From Stemphylium vesicarium (Eukaryota > Ascomycota > Dothideomycetes > Pleosporales > Pleosporaceae), in contig QXCR01000075.1 of the NCBI GenBank assembly GCA_004380135.1, forward strand, positions 124,001 to 188,000: DNA of 64,000 nucleotides, read 5' to 3'. Positions 47,505 through 58,967 of the stretch are shown piece after piece (position 1 is the first letter of the stretch; the number at the start of each line of letters is the position of its first letter). The notes below the pieces were generated by a model, which was not told the DNA's origin, did not search any database, and saw nothing but the letters and a program-made list of their open reading frames with translations. A program made the translations under genes and the position numbers.

Positions 47505-50418
47505 ATGAATGGTCACGAAACTCAGGAGGCAGTGCAGAAGCTGAAGAAACCTGTCGAGCTTCAGAACATGCATGATAAGGCCGACGATATCTCGAGTCTA
47601 CCCAACGACCAGGGTCAACGGCGATTTTACAAGCGAATGGAATTGTGGTTGGTTGCTAAGAGTGGGAAGATCGAAGAATTGGAAATGCAGCTAAGGAGAT
47701 GCGTAGATCTAAACGAAAAATACCACGAACTCCGTACAGCGTTATGGTGGGCTGCTTCCAGGGGACATGCGAAGATAGTCGAGTTTCTATTGTCAGAAGA
47801 AGGGCTGGACATAAATCATCCAGACGCGAAGGCACACTCAACGCCACTGCATACAGCTGTACTTCATGGATATGATGATGTAGTACGTTTGCCCCTTCAG
47901 CATAGAGATATTGAAATCAACACTCAGGACGACCGTGATGATACTCCATTACACATTGCGTGTCAGAAACTGACAGAAGGAGAATCCAGGTCAATCGCAC
48001 GACTATTGCTTGCGGAGGAAAGTATCGACACAAGCTTACGTGACCAAATGGCGAAACGTCAGTCGAACATGCTGTACGACACGGAGACGAAGAGCTAGTT
48101 TCGGCAATGATCCTCGCAGAGAGACGCGCGAGCGCCGAAGAGCATGGCATTCACAAGGAACTGTTAGATAAAGCTGCACGTCACGGACGTCCAGGGGTAT
48201 TGAAGACCTTGCTGGCATACTTGAGGGCAATCTAGATCTACCAGACAAACACCAGTATTCCCAAAAAGTATTGTGCCTCGCCGTAATGCATGGAGAAACA
48301 GACATTGTAAAGCAGCTCCTTGATAATCCTGGTGTCGGCATGCATATACTGTATACAGACGGCCATACACCACTGAGTGGGGCCACCACTCGCGGTTATA
48401 AAGACATAGTGGAGTTGGTCCTCTCAAAAGATGGTATCATAACTTCGGAAGAAGACTACGGTCGAGAGCTGTTGAGGTGTGCCGTACACAAGGGAGAGAC
48501 GGCTCTTGTGAGATACCTACTGGGAAAGAAGGGGAAATCTATCGGGAGATTCAGGTTCAAGATGGAGACAAGTTTGCCTTGATCCAGCCAGCTGCCGATA
48601 GGGACTACAAAAAAGTATTGAAAGCCCTTTCAGAGCAGGACAGCTTGACGTTGCATGACCTTGTAAGGGGTGGGAAACTGTCCATAGTAAAAGTCTTGCT
48701 AGCCACTGGCTACGATGTCGATATCAAGACAATCTTGGCCAGACAGCCTTACACGTTGCAACATGTTGCAAGCAGATGGGGATGACCAATGAGCTATCAT
48801 CGCGGGGAGCGAACCTCAACTGCGAGGATAAGACTGGAACTACTCCAATTCGCACAGCCATTATCTAGAAAAGCCGCGATCTCATCGAACTTCTGTTGAA
48901 AAGCTCTACAGGAATCTGCGGAATGAAAGCAATTGAATGGTCATGTGCATACGGAAAAGACGCCTCCAACGTTTTGAGTCTAGAAGAAGAAGCAAATGGA
49001 TCAAAGAAAATTGGATTTATCCAAAAAAGCGACCTGAAGAGAGGCATTCTCACACACGGGAGTGCAGGACGTCTCTTGCGAGTCTGAGTACAGATTTACT
49101 CCTGATAAATGCGCTGACTGTCTCTCGTAAGTCTGGTCGACGACAATCTGCCCGACTGGGATGTTTTCTTTTCCAACGCAACCATACATTTGCATAGAAA
49201 CAAGGTACTCTCATCGATTCCTGGTTGTTATTCTAGTGATAGCAAGATTTTCTCGGTCACAGTGTGGTTACCCGCGGGTGGTCCCCAAACAGACAGCAAA
49301 CATTTTGGATTACGAGATCAAGGTGAATGCAGAATAGCGTGGACTACTTTAGAAACATGGGGTTCAACCCAAACAGAAGGACCCGCGTCGATGAATCATT
49401 TCAATACACTTCCAAACGACTGGATACCCAAAGACGGACCCGATTTTCTGATACAGTTTCTTGAGCACCAATTTCTTCTATGGAATAACCTTTGCGAGAA
49501 TGCCGAGGACCACATGGCGCAATGTGTAAGTCAGAGGTCCCATCACACGGAGTTCAGATTCTGTGTATTCATCTTGAATAATACTAATCCTGCTACAGCG
49601 CTTGGATCAATTTCAGGCAAGAGGAGAAAGGCGAGATCTCATATTACGATTCGCAAAAGATGCACAGACATGGTCTGATTTCCGCAAAACACGGACGACC
49701 CAGATGTGCACCCTCAGAGAATTTGTCTCGGAGTACTGCTCTCGCCACAACAAGAACAAGGGTATACAGGCGCTCAAATCGTGTATGGAAAAGGTTGAGA
49801 GCCAAATACTTGCCCGAATCGGTCGCCTCGATCGGACCGTGAGGGATATATTACAGCTGGTAATTATGGCTTGTACTACCACTTGATACTACCTCTCATA
49901 CTGCACGGGAGTTTGCATGGGTATCAATCAATGAGGCCCACAAGTCTCCAAGTCTCGCGACAAGCATGAAACGCCTAAGCTGGGTTACAGTGAGAATGAC
50001 CCATCTAATCTCCTTTTTTTTGAAGAGACGGCTCACATAAACCACCCGCAGTTCATCTTCCTACCCACAATGTTTGCCGCGGTAAGACACATCTCATCTA
50101 ATGCATAGCTCTCTCATGTTTATCAATTAACAAAACCTGTCTTGCATAGAGTTTGTTCGGCATGAACGTCAACATCTTGGCAAACAACCCAGACTGGCAA
50201 TGGGCGCTTCTAGCTGGAGGTGTCTGCCTTGGCTCCACAATGTGCGCCTGGCTTGTCTTCAAATTCTTCAAGGTCTGTTATAACGCCATGTTGATCTGGC
50301 AGTACTAAGTAAAGTATAGATCGAGTCTTGGCTAGACGAACATACTGGGCGACGGTTGGACGGGGTCACAGATCCAGTTCAGGGAGGGGTTCAACCAAAG
50401 AAATCTGGAGTGAGGTAG
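47505..50418 (+). pseudogene. ankyrin-repeat protein with CorA-like C-terminal membrane domain, frameshifted
   Basis: The N-terminal part has ankyrin repeats (TALWWAASRGHAKIVEFLLS, STPLHTAVLHGYDDVV). The frame changes at about 48047 (a missing A in an A-run), 48200, 48535 and 48780, and a TAG interrupts IRTAII near 48869. The last part is intact across introns: DWDVFFSNATIHLHRNK, a C-rich RLDQFQARGER helical region, then FAWVSINEAHKSPSLATSM. SLFGMNVNIL follows, with the Gly-Met-Asn motif of CorA-type metal channels, then a final membrane segment (ALLAGGVCLGSTMCAWLVF) ending at the stop at 50416-50418. Intact relatives of this two-part design are common in Pleosporales-type genomes; this is family recollection. 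One-base shifts in several places, with neighbouring genes clean, point to real decay rather than base errors. Confidence 0.7.
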
Positions 50419-51910
50419 GAACTGCTAGTACGAGTGATTCATGATAGCCCACGTCCAGATTTCTCGTACCTCACGATTGTTTTCAAGCTGCGCGGATTGA
50501 TTCGATGTTGAAGGACGCTCCGAAGGGCCCTACAAGGGGCGTCGCTCGCACAACCGCTACACTCTATCACTTCTCTTACACAAACCTCTGGTGACAACCA
50601 CCACCTGGCCATGTACGATAGCAAAAAGCTGGCATCTTCTCGCCCTCCTCAACCAGTCTCAGTCTTGACAGCAAAAACAATGGCAAAAACATACAACAGC
50701 GGGGATTCGCTAGTGGTCACCCACCTAACTACTAATCCGCCGGTACACCGCTTGAGTACCGCTGAGCGAACGGGAAGCGCTATTTTCGATGTCCTATGGT
50801 CGTATGTGGAAAACAATAGCGCTAGGACAAAATATCAAGCCGTTTGGTGGTGTGCAGCTCCGTCCCGAACGAGTCGACCACTCCTCCATTTCGTTGTTGG
50901 ATCTTTGTCTTCAATTTGCGTACTACGGCGTTCCTTTCTAGCTTGGAGCAGTGATGGTGTGTGTTCTTTCAGTGTTGGTTGGGCTCGCAAACGCTCGGTT
51001 ATCGTTCGTCGTGCAGCGCCTTCACTTGGCAACAAACACCAAGTCATTTTTCTTCACAACCGCAATGATTTCTTCCAATGCATATACAACTGGATCATCT
51101 CACCTTTTTTTGTCTTCTTACAGGTTTTCCAGTCTTAACTTCTTGGAATCAGAATTTTAGCCTTCATCTCACCCTACGTTGCACTATGGACTACAGCACG
51201 ATACTCATACTGGGCTTCTAAGCCATTCCCCTCTACCTTGACATGACAATTGCCAGGATCAGCGTTGCAGATGCATTTGGTGACATGGACGACCAGGAAT
51301 TTGACGAGACACATGGCGATACCTCTCACGATAAAAGTGCGTGGCATCAGGATCATGAATCGCAGCCTACACTGGGAAGGGATAATGGGAACATGGAGTC
51401 AGTAACAAGAAATTTCCTATAATTTCATACAATTTGATGCTGGCTTGCTGAATGCTGGGATATGACGACGGTGGTGTTCGTTTGCACAGTGCCAGCGCTC
51501 CGCGCAAACGCCTTCGACTGGAAAATCACTGCGCGCCATGAAGAACACTTCACAATGTTACTTGACTTCACTCTTTCAACTTTGTGAAAACAGCTGGCAC
51601 TCTCATGGCACTGCGCTATATACCATCCTTCGTACAGCAACAATGCGCACCCGGTTCTCTCCATACATGTCCATTCCGTTCATCTCTCCCATGAACAGAC
51701 AAGCTCAAGCACTCAGCAAACAAATCCGATTCTGTCAACCCATCCTCCTGCCCAAAACAAGTAATGAAAACACACGACTGCAGCTATACGCTTGCTCCCC
51801 CCTCATAATTACCAACAAATTAGCAAGCCCAACACGAAATCACCCCATCACCTCTCCACCATCCCCACCACATCCCTCCCAAACCTCCCTCAAATCCCCC
51901 ACCCGCCAAA
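50419..51910. other. intergenic region with one doubtful open frame
   Basis: The frame at 50611-51138 (175 aa, starting MYDSKKLASSRPPQPVSVLT) has an N-terminal half with coding-like composition, then a poor one. It may be a small gene with an intron after about residue 78, or a remnant. Nothing else is supported. Confidence 0.4.
50611..51138 (+). CDS. doubtful small hypothetical protein
   Basis: Starts MYDSKKLASSRPPQPVSVLT and continues with YNSGDSLVVTHLTTNPPVH, a run whose amino-acid use looks protein-like. The C-terminal half becomes Trp/Cys/Phe-rich and looks like read-through. I recognise no domain. A GT at about 50845-50900 could begin an intron, but no matching downstream exon was found. 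It could be a degenerate copy. Confidence 0.25.
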   Translation: MYDSKKLASSRPPQPVSVLTAKTMAKTYNSGDSLVVTHLTTNPPVHRLSTAERTGSAIFDVLWSYVENNSARTKYQAVWWCAAPSRTSRPLLHFVVGSLSSICVLRRSFLAWSSDGVCSFSVGWARKRSVIVRRAAPSLGNKHQVIFLHNRNDFFQCIYNWIISPFFVFLQVFQS

Positions 51911-52333
51911 ATGAAAAACTCCACCCGCTCCTGGAACGAACCATACGAAGGCAGCGCCCTTTCCTGGAAGAACGCACACGTCCTCTACATCGTGCTAATG
52001 GTCATGGGCGGACTCCTCGCCATCTACATCATCTACAAATGCAGGCACTGCGCTATTTGCCATCGAACCCGGAAAACCGATCCTGAGCTGTCTCTCGACG
52101 AAGGGCCAATTAATTCTCCCTCGGATGCAGAAGGAGCGGCGCATGCACGTGCGCATCAGACGGATGTGCGGAGGGCGTCTACGGCGGGGACGGGGAATAG
52201 CAGCGAGTTTTCGGTTCTGCCGCTGTATGAGGAGCATGTGCAGGGGGCGCAGTGCGACAATGATGCGAAGGTGGAGCAAAGGGGGAAGTATACGTATGTG
52301 TTGGGGAAGTTTTGGCCTAGGCGGAAGGAATAG
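51911..52333 (+). CDS. small single-pass membrane protein, unknown function
   Basis: 140 aa. Residues about 25-43 (VLYIVLMVMGGLLAIYIIYK) form one membrane segment, followed by a Cys cluster, CRHCAICHR, that could be lipid-modified. The tail is polar and acidic with LPLYEE, then basic RGKYTYVLGKFWPRRKE at the end. I do not recognise a family. Composition and a long, unbroken frame in sparse DNA support it moderately. Confidence 0.5.
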   Translation: MKNSTRSWNEPYEGSALSWKNAHVLYIVLMVMGGLLAIYIIYKCRHCAICHRTRKTDPELSLDEGPINSPSDAEGAAHARAHQTDVRRASTAGTGNSSEFSVLPLYEEHVQGAQCDNDAKVEQRGKYTYVLGKFWPRRKE

Positions 52334-52787
52334 GGAGGGGAAGAAGATGTATGCTATCAATTTGTAGAGATGAATGGTTTTTTGGTATTGAACCTTTTTG
52401 CAGAATTTATTCTCGGGGCATTCTCGTGTACTTAATCGATGTATACTCGCTGTGTTTTGTATAGCAGTGAGCGCGCATGCGCACCTTTCACATTGTCAAT
52501 GATAACCTCAAGGCGTGATGATTGTGATACTCTGCGAAGTGGATTCCGTAGTCTGGAACTCATCAGTAGAGTGAGAAAAGCCTCCCACAGGCTATGCGAC
52601 TATACAATTCAGTCGTCACACCCAAGCAAACCTATCCTTCCAAACTCCTCCCAGCCCAATCCAGAAAACCCCTCTTCCGCAAGCACACACGTTTGCTACC
52701 ACGCTGTCGCCTAGCCTATCCACTATCTCCCCTCCCCTTCTCACCCCCTCCAACACCTCCCCACCTTCTCCGCCACCACTCCCCACA
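52334..52787. other. intergenic region
   Basis: Separates two small membrane-type ORFs. CT-rich just before 52788, as in many fungal leaders. No gene seen. Confidence 0.4.
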
Positions 52788-53348
52788 ATGACCCCCCTAA
52801 CCACAGCTCTAATAACCCTCCTCACCCTCCTAACTCTACTCCTAACCCTCCAAATCACAACAACACTGCGTCTCCTGCTGTCGTTGCACCACTTCAACCA
52901 CCACATCCAGCACCATCAGAGCCACCATTACTGCTGCCCTTGCTGCACTGAAGAGAAAAACCCACGTAAGAACCACAACCATCACCCAAGGCAAGAAGAA
53001 ACACCATCCGTAGAGCGCACACATCCAACGCCCCACACCGCGTTTGTAGGAGATGTAACAGTGCCCGGACGACCATACGCAGCGAGTTCTTTGTACAGTC
53101 GTTCAGATTCGCTGGGTATCGACGACGAGGGGGTGGAAGGGACGCTGTGTCCTGATGAACGAACTGTTGGCTCTTTATTTCATCCTGGCATGTTGTGGGA
53201 AGAGGGCATGAAGAAGAGTAAGACTGGTGTGGAGGACGGGCGTGGTGATGAGGGATTGGACGAGAAGGAGGAGAAGATGAATAGGAAGAAAGAAAGGTTG
53301 AGGGATAGTATATGGTCGAATAAGAACAAAGCTAGTCAAGACGTGTAG
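52788..53348 (+). CDS. small membrane-anchored protein, unknown function
   Basis: 186 aa. A Leu/Thr-rich hydrophobic N-terminus (residues 5-35) is followed by a His-rich stretch and CCPCC, then a polar, acidic and finally Lys/Glu-rich tail. The plan (N-terminal membrane segment, Cys cluster, charged tail) resembles the ORF at 51911-52333. No family is recognised. Low-complexity sequence makes it less certain. Confidence 0.4.
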   Translation: MTPLTTALITLLTLLTLLLTLQITTTLRLLLSLHHFNHHIQHHQSHHYCCPCCTEEKNPRKNHNHHPRQEETPSVERTHPTPHTAFVGDVTVPGRPYAASSLYSRSDSLGIDDEGVEGTLCPDERTVGSLFHPGMLWEEGMKKSKTGVEDGRGDEGLDEKEEKMNRKKERLRDSIWSNKNKASQDV

Positions 53349-53479
53349 AACTTGGCGGATTAGTAGGCAGATACGTAGTTGAAAGTTTTAACCCAAACTA
53401 TCATATATGAACCCATGAATTTACAAACTAATCCCAACACACTCCCCGCACCAGTACCGTCTCCCCCTTAGAACGCTCC

Positions 53480-54561
53480 CTACGCGTCCTCAACCCCCAT
53501 ATCAAACAGCAAAAACTCGGCCTTCTCATCACCCACACTCTCAATCTCAATCTGCCCCGGCCCACTCACACCCTCGATATACGCGCCATCGCCCTCACCC
53601 AGCACCGTCTCTCCAATCTTAATCTGCGCGCCCCCCTGCGCCGGCTGCTTCCGCCCACCCATGACAACATGAGCGAACAATTTCCTCGGTCCATCCGCCA
53701 CAACCTGATGCTCCACCTTCTTCCCGGGCGAAAGGATGGACGCATCCATGCTAAGATCAGCCTGGAGGCCAATCGCGCCCTTGCCCTCTCCCAGCCTATC
53801 CGTGTACTCCATAATCCTGACAAGCTTATCTGCCTTTTGCTCGTCGGTGAACTGCTTCGTCTCGTAATGCGGCGTGAGACCGCGCTTATTGGGTTTGGCC
53901 CAGATCTGCAAGAAGTGGCACTCGGCGTCGCGGTTGCGGTTGTATTCGGAATGGCGGATACCGGTTCCGGCGCTGGTGAATTGGACCTCGCCGCGCTTGA
54001 GGTTCTCGAGGTTGCCCATGCTGTCTTTGTGCTCGAGCACGCCGTTGACAATGTAGCTGAAGATGAGGAATTCGGCGTGGCTGTGTGTACCTATTGCGTA
54101 TGAGTTAGCAGACAGCCGCGAGTGGCGCAAGCGGACTGTATGTACGTACCGAATCCTGTACCAGCTTTTACCCTATCCTCGTTGATGACCCGTAGTGGTC
54201 CCCAACTCTCGTGCCGCGCATCATAGTACGATGCAAAGGAAAAAGTGTGGTATGTGTACAACCAGTCGTGATCGGCGTGTCCGCGTTGCGACCACGGGCG
54301 CTTCGTGATCTTCATCGACGCCGGTACAGCAGCAGCCGTAGTCGACATTGCGCGAGCGGCAGCAGGCTTAGTAAGAAGAGAAGAAAACGAATTGCGGAAC
54401 GCGGTTGAGAAAGCCAGGATGATAGCTATGACGCCAACGAGTGTCGTGAAAGTCTTGATAGCCGGCGAATATGAGGAATCTGCTGTAGTAGTAGAAGAAG
54501 AAGAAGAAGAAGAAGAAGAAGAAGAAAGGCGATGTTCACCGGGCGTTGTGTTGTCTGACAT
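53480..54561 (-). CDS. pirin-family bicupin with N-terminal poly-Ser and membrane anchor
   Basis: Two exons (54150-54561, 53480-54090) and a 59 bp intron give 340 aa. The pirin domain has [10 protein letters not shown] and, rebuilt across the intron, [18 protein letters not shown], with metal-ligand His residues. [23 protein letters not shown] follows. Pirins are Fe(II) bicupins; some act as quercetinases or transcription cofactors. The first 75 residues are unusual: [12 protein letters not shown], a Ser run encoded by a (GAA)n tract, then a hydrophobic helix ([16 protein letters not shown]). A later Met (about residue 72, MSTTAAAV) would give a standard-length pirin. Confidence 0.9.
54494..54527 (+). 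repeat. (GAA)n trinucleotide repeat coding for poly-Ser on the minus strand
   Basis: About 11 GAA units (TTC/TCT codon-phase on the coding strand) in the N-terminus of the pirin gene. Such tracts vary in length between strains. Confidence 0.9.
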
Positions 54562-55095
54562 TATGAAAAAGAGAAGTTGTGTCGAGTAGCCTGAGTCTTT
54601 ATATCATCTTTAGCAGTTGGTGGCAGGTTAGTTCGCGGATCATCTCGAAGCTCCATTTTCCCCTTTCTGTGCGCGCGCAATTCATGGCAGCATTTGCAAT
54701 GAGTGACTAAGGCGCGGTAATGCAGGTAGGAGAGGTGGTGTGGGGAAGGAACAAGACGGCCTAGACTGATTACTGATGGATGACGAGATCGAGGCCCCCC
54801 CCCCCCCCTGCTTCTTGATCAGCTAAGCCCCATTGGCTTGCTTGCCGAAAGAGGCTGCGCGGAACTAAAGTCGCATCGCCGCATGTTCGATTGACTAAAC
54901 CGCATTCTCGCGTATTTGATTATCTACTGCTTGTTCGAGTAGACGTGCAGGCGCGACAAGAATTGGACAAAAAAAGAAGAGCTTGGGATTACAGGGCAAC
55001 TTACCAATCGAACAGGTGGTGGCGCGGGGCTGTCGCAGCAATCAAACCACAAAGCATTATCAAATCCGTCAAAACGCCCAATCTTTCAACCCATC
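54562..55095. other. divergent intergenic region
   Basis: Promoters of the pirin and methyltransferase-like genes. Contains a 14-C run at 54795-54808. Confidence 0.5.
54795..54808 (+). repeat. poly-C tract (14 C)
   Basis: An uninterrupted run of 14 C, the same length as the tract at 4102-4115. Confidence 0.9.
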
Positions 55096-56336
55096 ATGGC
55101 GTTGAGACACTTCAACCCAGAGACTTTCCTGGACGATTGGTCGGAAGAGAAATACTCGCCATTGTACAACGGAAAAACACTAGCGCAAAGCATAGGAGAG
55201 GCCTTTGACATTCCACCCACGGACAAGTACGTCTATCGCGCACAAGCAGAAACGACACTACTCATCACGCAACGAGCGATTGAGGCGAAGAGGCAACATG
55301 GGCTGCACGGGTGGTATCTAGATGACGAGGGGAAACCTGTATGTACATGTATTCTTTCTCAAATTGTGTCTGGCTTGTCACGTGCACTCGACATGTACAA
55401 CGACTCTAAATGACAACCTCCCATTATATTTATCTCAAACTAACCAAATACCAGACTGAACCACCCCACCCCACCCCCGAAGAAATAACCGCCTACACCT
55501 CCCTCTTCAGCCCCAGTGCAAACCCCACAAAAGCCCTCACAGCATTCACCTCCAACGCAAAAGCCCACACGCTCCGCAAAACAATATCAACCCACCTAAC
55601 CACGCGCTACCACGTCGCCCCAAACAGCACCACCACCACCCTCCTCCCCAGCAGCAAAAAAGACCGGCAGCACAAAAACCCGTACCTCGATCTCTGGACC
55701 TACTCGTGCCAGGAACTAGAATGGGCGGGCCCCATCCCTAGCACCAGCTCTACAAAAATAAGCCACCACATCCTGCCCTTGTTCTATCACCATTTCGGCT
55801 GCGTCGTCCCCTCCTACGCCGCCCTGCACGTGCTGGCTAAACTCGCACAGCCCGCACGCCCCAGCAAAGAAGACGTGCGCCCCATCTTGGACATCGGTTC
55901 TGGAAACGGGTATTGGACGTACATGCTGCGCCACTTCCCCGTTTCGACAATCGGTGCGAATAAACCGCTGGAGGTGCGTGCGGTGGATAGCCAGGTTAGC
56001 GAGTACCGTGTTAGTTGGATCGGGGATACGGTGAAGAAGGATGGGAGGCAGTATCTCAAGGAGAATGAGGGCGGCAAGGGGAGTGTGCTGTTGCTTGTGT
56101 ATCCGCAGGCGACAGGGGATTTTACGGCGCCGATTCTAAAGGTGTTTGAGGGGGATGCTATTGTGGTTGCGGGGACCCAAAATGGGAATGGGTTTACGGG
56201 GTTTAGGGATGTGGTGGTGGATGAGTGGGTCGAGCGGAATTTGAGTCAGTTTGAGCTTACGCTCAGGATGCCGCTGCCGAGCTTTGCGGGCAAGGATGAG
56301 GCGCTGTTTGTGTTCCAGAGGAAAAAGACGGGTTGA
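55096..56336 (+). CDS. SAM-dependent methyltransferase-like protein
   Basis: Two exons (55096-55338, 55455-56336) with a 116 bp intron give 374 aa. The intron carries ACTAACC near its 3' end. The clearest motif is RPILDIGSGNGYWTYMLRHFP, a Rossmann-type SAM-binding loop, followed by VRAVDSQVSEYRVSWIGDTV with the acidic ribose-binding residue. The N-terminal part (ALRHFNPETFLDDW) is conserved-looking. No known fungal name or substrate can be assigned. The end is EALFVFQRKKTG. Confidence 0.78.
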
Positions 56337-56477
56337 GATGGATGGGAAGAGCATCACGAGAGCATAATGCAAGGGGCTGGTCTTCATCATGATATTCGTA
56401 TAGTGTGATGTGTTCAATGGCGCTGGCCATTTCCATTCAATTCTGTTCGTTTCCTTCATTTAACATGCCCCGTGGAT

Positions 56478-57152
56478 TTACCACTTGGCCTCCTTCCTGG
56501 CCAAGAACTCGTTCAGGACAGCAACGTTCTTCTCCAGCGCGCTCAACCACTTCTCCAGCTCAGCCTGGACCTTTGTGTCGTCGTCACCCAGCTTCTTGTA
56601 AAAGTCGGCTCGGTAGGGCGTCGCGCTCATGGCGGCGCTGAAGAGCGGCTTGACGACAAACGAGTGGTGGGGCTTGAGTGTGTTACCGTAGGCGTCGCGG
56701 AAAGACTCGGAAAGCTCCTTTGAGGGGTTGGAGATGTTGTGGCGGAGAGCTTGGGCGGTGAAGTCGAGGCCACTAAACAAGTTAGAACATGTCTCGATTT
56801 AATACTCAAACAATAACCCAAGGACTTACCGGTTCAGCCATACAAGGCCCTCGGTGGCAACGTGCTTCTTCTCCTTGAGCTCGTTGAGGACGAGTTCCTG
56901 GAGGGTTTCTGAGAGAGTGGGTGCAGCGAGCTGCCTGTCGCGGATCTTCTTGATGTTGCCGCCCATGTCGTTCTTGACGGGCTTGAAGGCTGCCGAGCCC
57001 AAGACATCGAAGAGCGTAGTCAGACTCTCGGCTGCCTCGAGGAAGTCGGTCGTCCGGATAGCTTTATCCTTGGACTCGTCGATCTCGACATCGACAAAGC
57101 TCTTGGTGACCGTGTCGAAGAAAGTTCCACCTGGGGGGTATGCAGCGGCCAT
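56478..57152 (-). CDS. glycolipid transfer protein, HET-C2 family
   Basis: Two exons (56830-57152, 56478-56772) and a 57 bp intron give 205 aa, the usual GLTP length. I chose the Met at 57152 (MAAAYPPGG) over an upstream in-frame Met because it matches the family start. The sugar-head recognition residues are Asp62, Asn66 and Lys69 (KNDMGGNIKKI) and Trp105 in EGLVWLNRGLDF. The all-alpha fold moves glycosphingolipids between membranes. In Podospora anserina the orthologous het-c gene is a vegetative-incompatibility locus recognised by HET-D/HET-E, which are HET-NACHT-WD40 proteins. Confidence 0.93.
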
Positions 57153-58043
57153 TGTGAGGGATGATGTGTGATGTGATACCGGTAGATTTGGGGAAAAAGC
57201 AATTGCAGAGCTTAAAAGTATCAAGGAACAGAAGCAGCTTTTGTTCTGGGAAACGTGGTCTGGCCTGAGCGGTGAAGCGAGGGTGCGTTCAACACGCGTC
57301 CGCCTGGTGGGGCATGCGGCTGCAGTAAGCTAGCGCGGGGAAGGCGCGACGCACAGGGTCTCGAAGAGGGGAACATGACATGGGAAGCCGCTAACTCGAC
57401 TTGTGCACATGTTGGTTTTCATAACGACATCGGCGTTTATAAAATACTCCCGTGGCAATAATGTTCGAGGGCTGGAGAAGAATGTGCGGGTCGTCATTGA
57501 TTGAGGAAGAGTTAAGACTCAAGACCTGTATATACGGTTGATCATGATTCACCGTGTTCAACGGAGATAACATTACATCGGCCCTACGCGACATAATTCC
57601 CTCTACCCACCCCTACCTAGGTACCAACCAGACAAGCAAGACCAAACATGCCCTCACATGTCCACTCGGTAACAAGAATCTACTGCATCGCCAGCATCTC
57701 CGGCGATGGCATCGGCATCGACATGACTGCAGCCTTCTTCGCTTGATACCATTATCGCCACTAATCTGCACGCTGATATCTTGTTGGAAAAAGGCTGCTG
57801 ATGGACACATGCAGGCGATTGAGAACGTGGCCGCAAGCAGCATCAAGACAAAGAAACTTGGTGGGAGCGAGACCACGAAAGGACGTGACTGACACGGTAT
57901 ATGCGCCAGGATTTCCGAAGCTTTTCAAGAATAGCTTCGGAGTGTCAACAGAAGCGAATTAGAAAGAGGCGTCATATGCATGCATACATACCTTCAAAGC
58001 CAACCCATCATCTCCCAGAAAAAGAGCTCTTCAAACTTCATCC
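57153..58043. other. 0.9 kb intergenic region
   Basis: Between the glycolipid transfer protein promoter and the protease gene 3' end. No gene seen. Confidence 0.5.
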
Positions 58044-58967
58044 CTAGTCCAAAAACGCGACAGGAACCTCACTCCTTCCCTCCACAACCCTACTCCGTCT
58101 CTCCCTCTCCCTGCCCACCCTCTCATCCCCGACATCCGCCAACCTCCACCAATCCCTCCACACCTTAACCGCCTTCCCCTGAATCAATCCCTTGCTAATC
58201 GGCCCAAAGTCATTGCTATCCAGACTCCTCCGCCAATTATCGCCTTCAATCCACACATGGCCATACGGCACCACAACCCTGGCCAACCGCTGCTCCCCCT
58301 CCTCCGTAGCAGCCACAGAATCAGGATCGCTGTCAACAAGCCCGTCCGGAAACCCCTGAACCCTTTTATCCTTGTCACGAAATAGCGGATCAACCACATA
58401 CCCCCTCACTGGAAACACAACATCCCCCTCAACAGCAACAACACGCTTAATCCCCATCTCACACGGCTTATGCGGTTTCCAAAACGTGACGACATCGCCG
58501 CGCTGGACGCCCCACGCATTATCCTCATCGTCTTTTGCTGTGGGGCCCCCACCGCGCTCAAGGTACGGCCGCACGAGGACGTAGTCTTCACGCCCCGTCT
58601 CGTGCGCATCCGGACTCAGTGTGGGCGCCATCGAGGTCCCGCGCACGTGCTGCACTTCAATGTAGTGGTCGCGGAAGAAGAGCATGCCGCAGAGGGCTAC
58701 CAGGCCGTTTGTGCCCCATTTTAAGTACCGCCCGCGTGAGCGGGAGCGTATCTGTTCATGCCATTTTGGCGGCGGTGGTGGTGGTGGTGGTGGTGGTGGT
58801 TGAGAGGCCTTGCTTGGTCGTGATTCTACGCTTGGTTTGGGATGCGGCGGCGGCGGCGGGGTTCGGGTCTCGAGATGCGCGGGTTTAGCCGGTAATGAAG
58901 ACTTGACATGTGTTTTTGGAGCAATGGCAGGTTTCGCGGGGAGACGGAAGGGAGGTTTGGGTGGCAT
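58044..58967 (-). CDS. IMP2: mitochondrial inner membrane protease subunit 2
   Basis: A single exon; I place the start at the ATG at 58967 (MPPKPPFRLP), giving 307 aa, since the open frame upstream has no ATG. The signal-peptidase I fold shows the catalytic Ser112 in HVRGTSMAPTL and Lys174 in GIKRVVAVEGD. GDNWRRSLDSNDFGPI is the conserved C-terminal box. A membrane segment precedes the Ser (GTNGLVALCGMLFF). IMP2 cleaves sorting signals of inner-membrane and intermembrane-space proteins such as cytochrome c1. The first 70 residues are a Pro-rich, Lys/Arg-containing stretch with an 11-Pro run, much longer than in yeast. Confidence 0.9.
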   Translation of the reverse strand: MPPKPPFRLPAKPAIAPKTHVKSSLPAKPAHLETRTPPPPPHPKPSVESRPSKASQPPPPPPPPPPPKWHEQIRSRSRGRYLKWGTNGLVALCGMLFFRDHYIEVQHVRGTSMAPTLSPDAHETGREDYVLVRPYLERGGGPTAKDDEDNAWGVQRGDVVTFWKPHKPCEMGIKRVVAVEGDVVFPVRGYVVDPLFRDKDKRVQGFPDGLVDSDPDSVAATEEGEQRLARVVVPYGHVWIEGDNWRRSLDSNDFGPISKGLIQGKAVKVWRDWWRLADVGDERVGRERERRSRVVEGRSEVPVAFLD

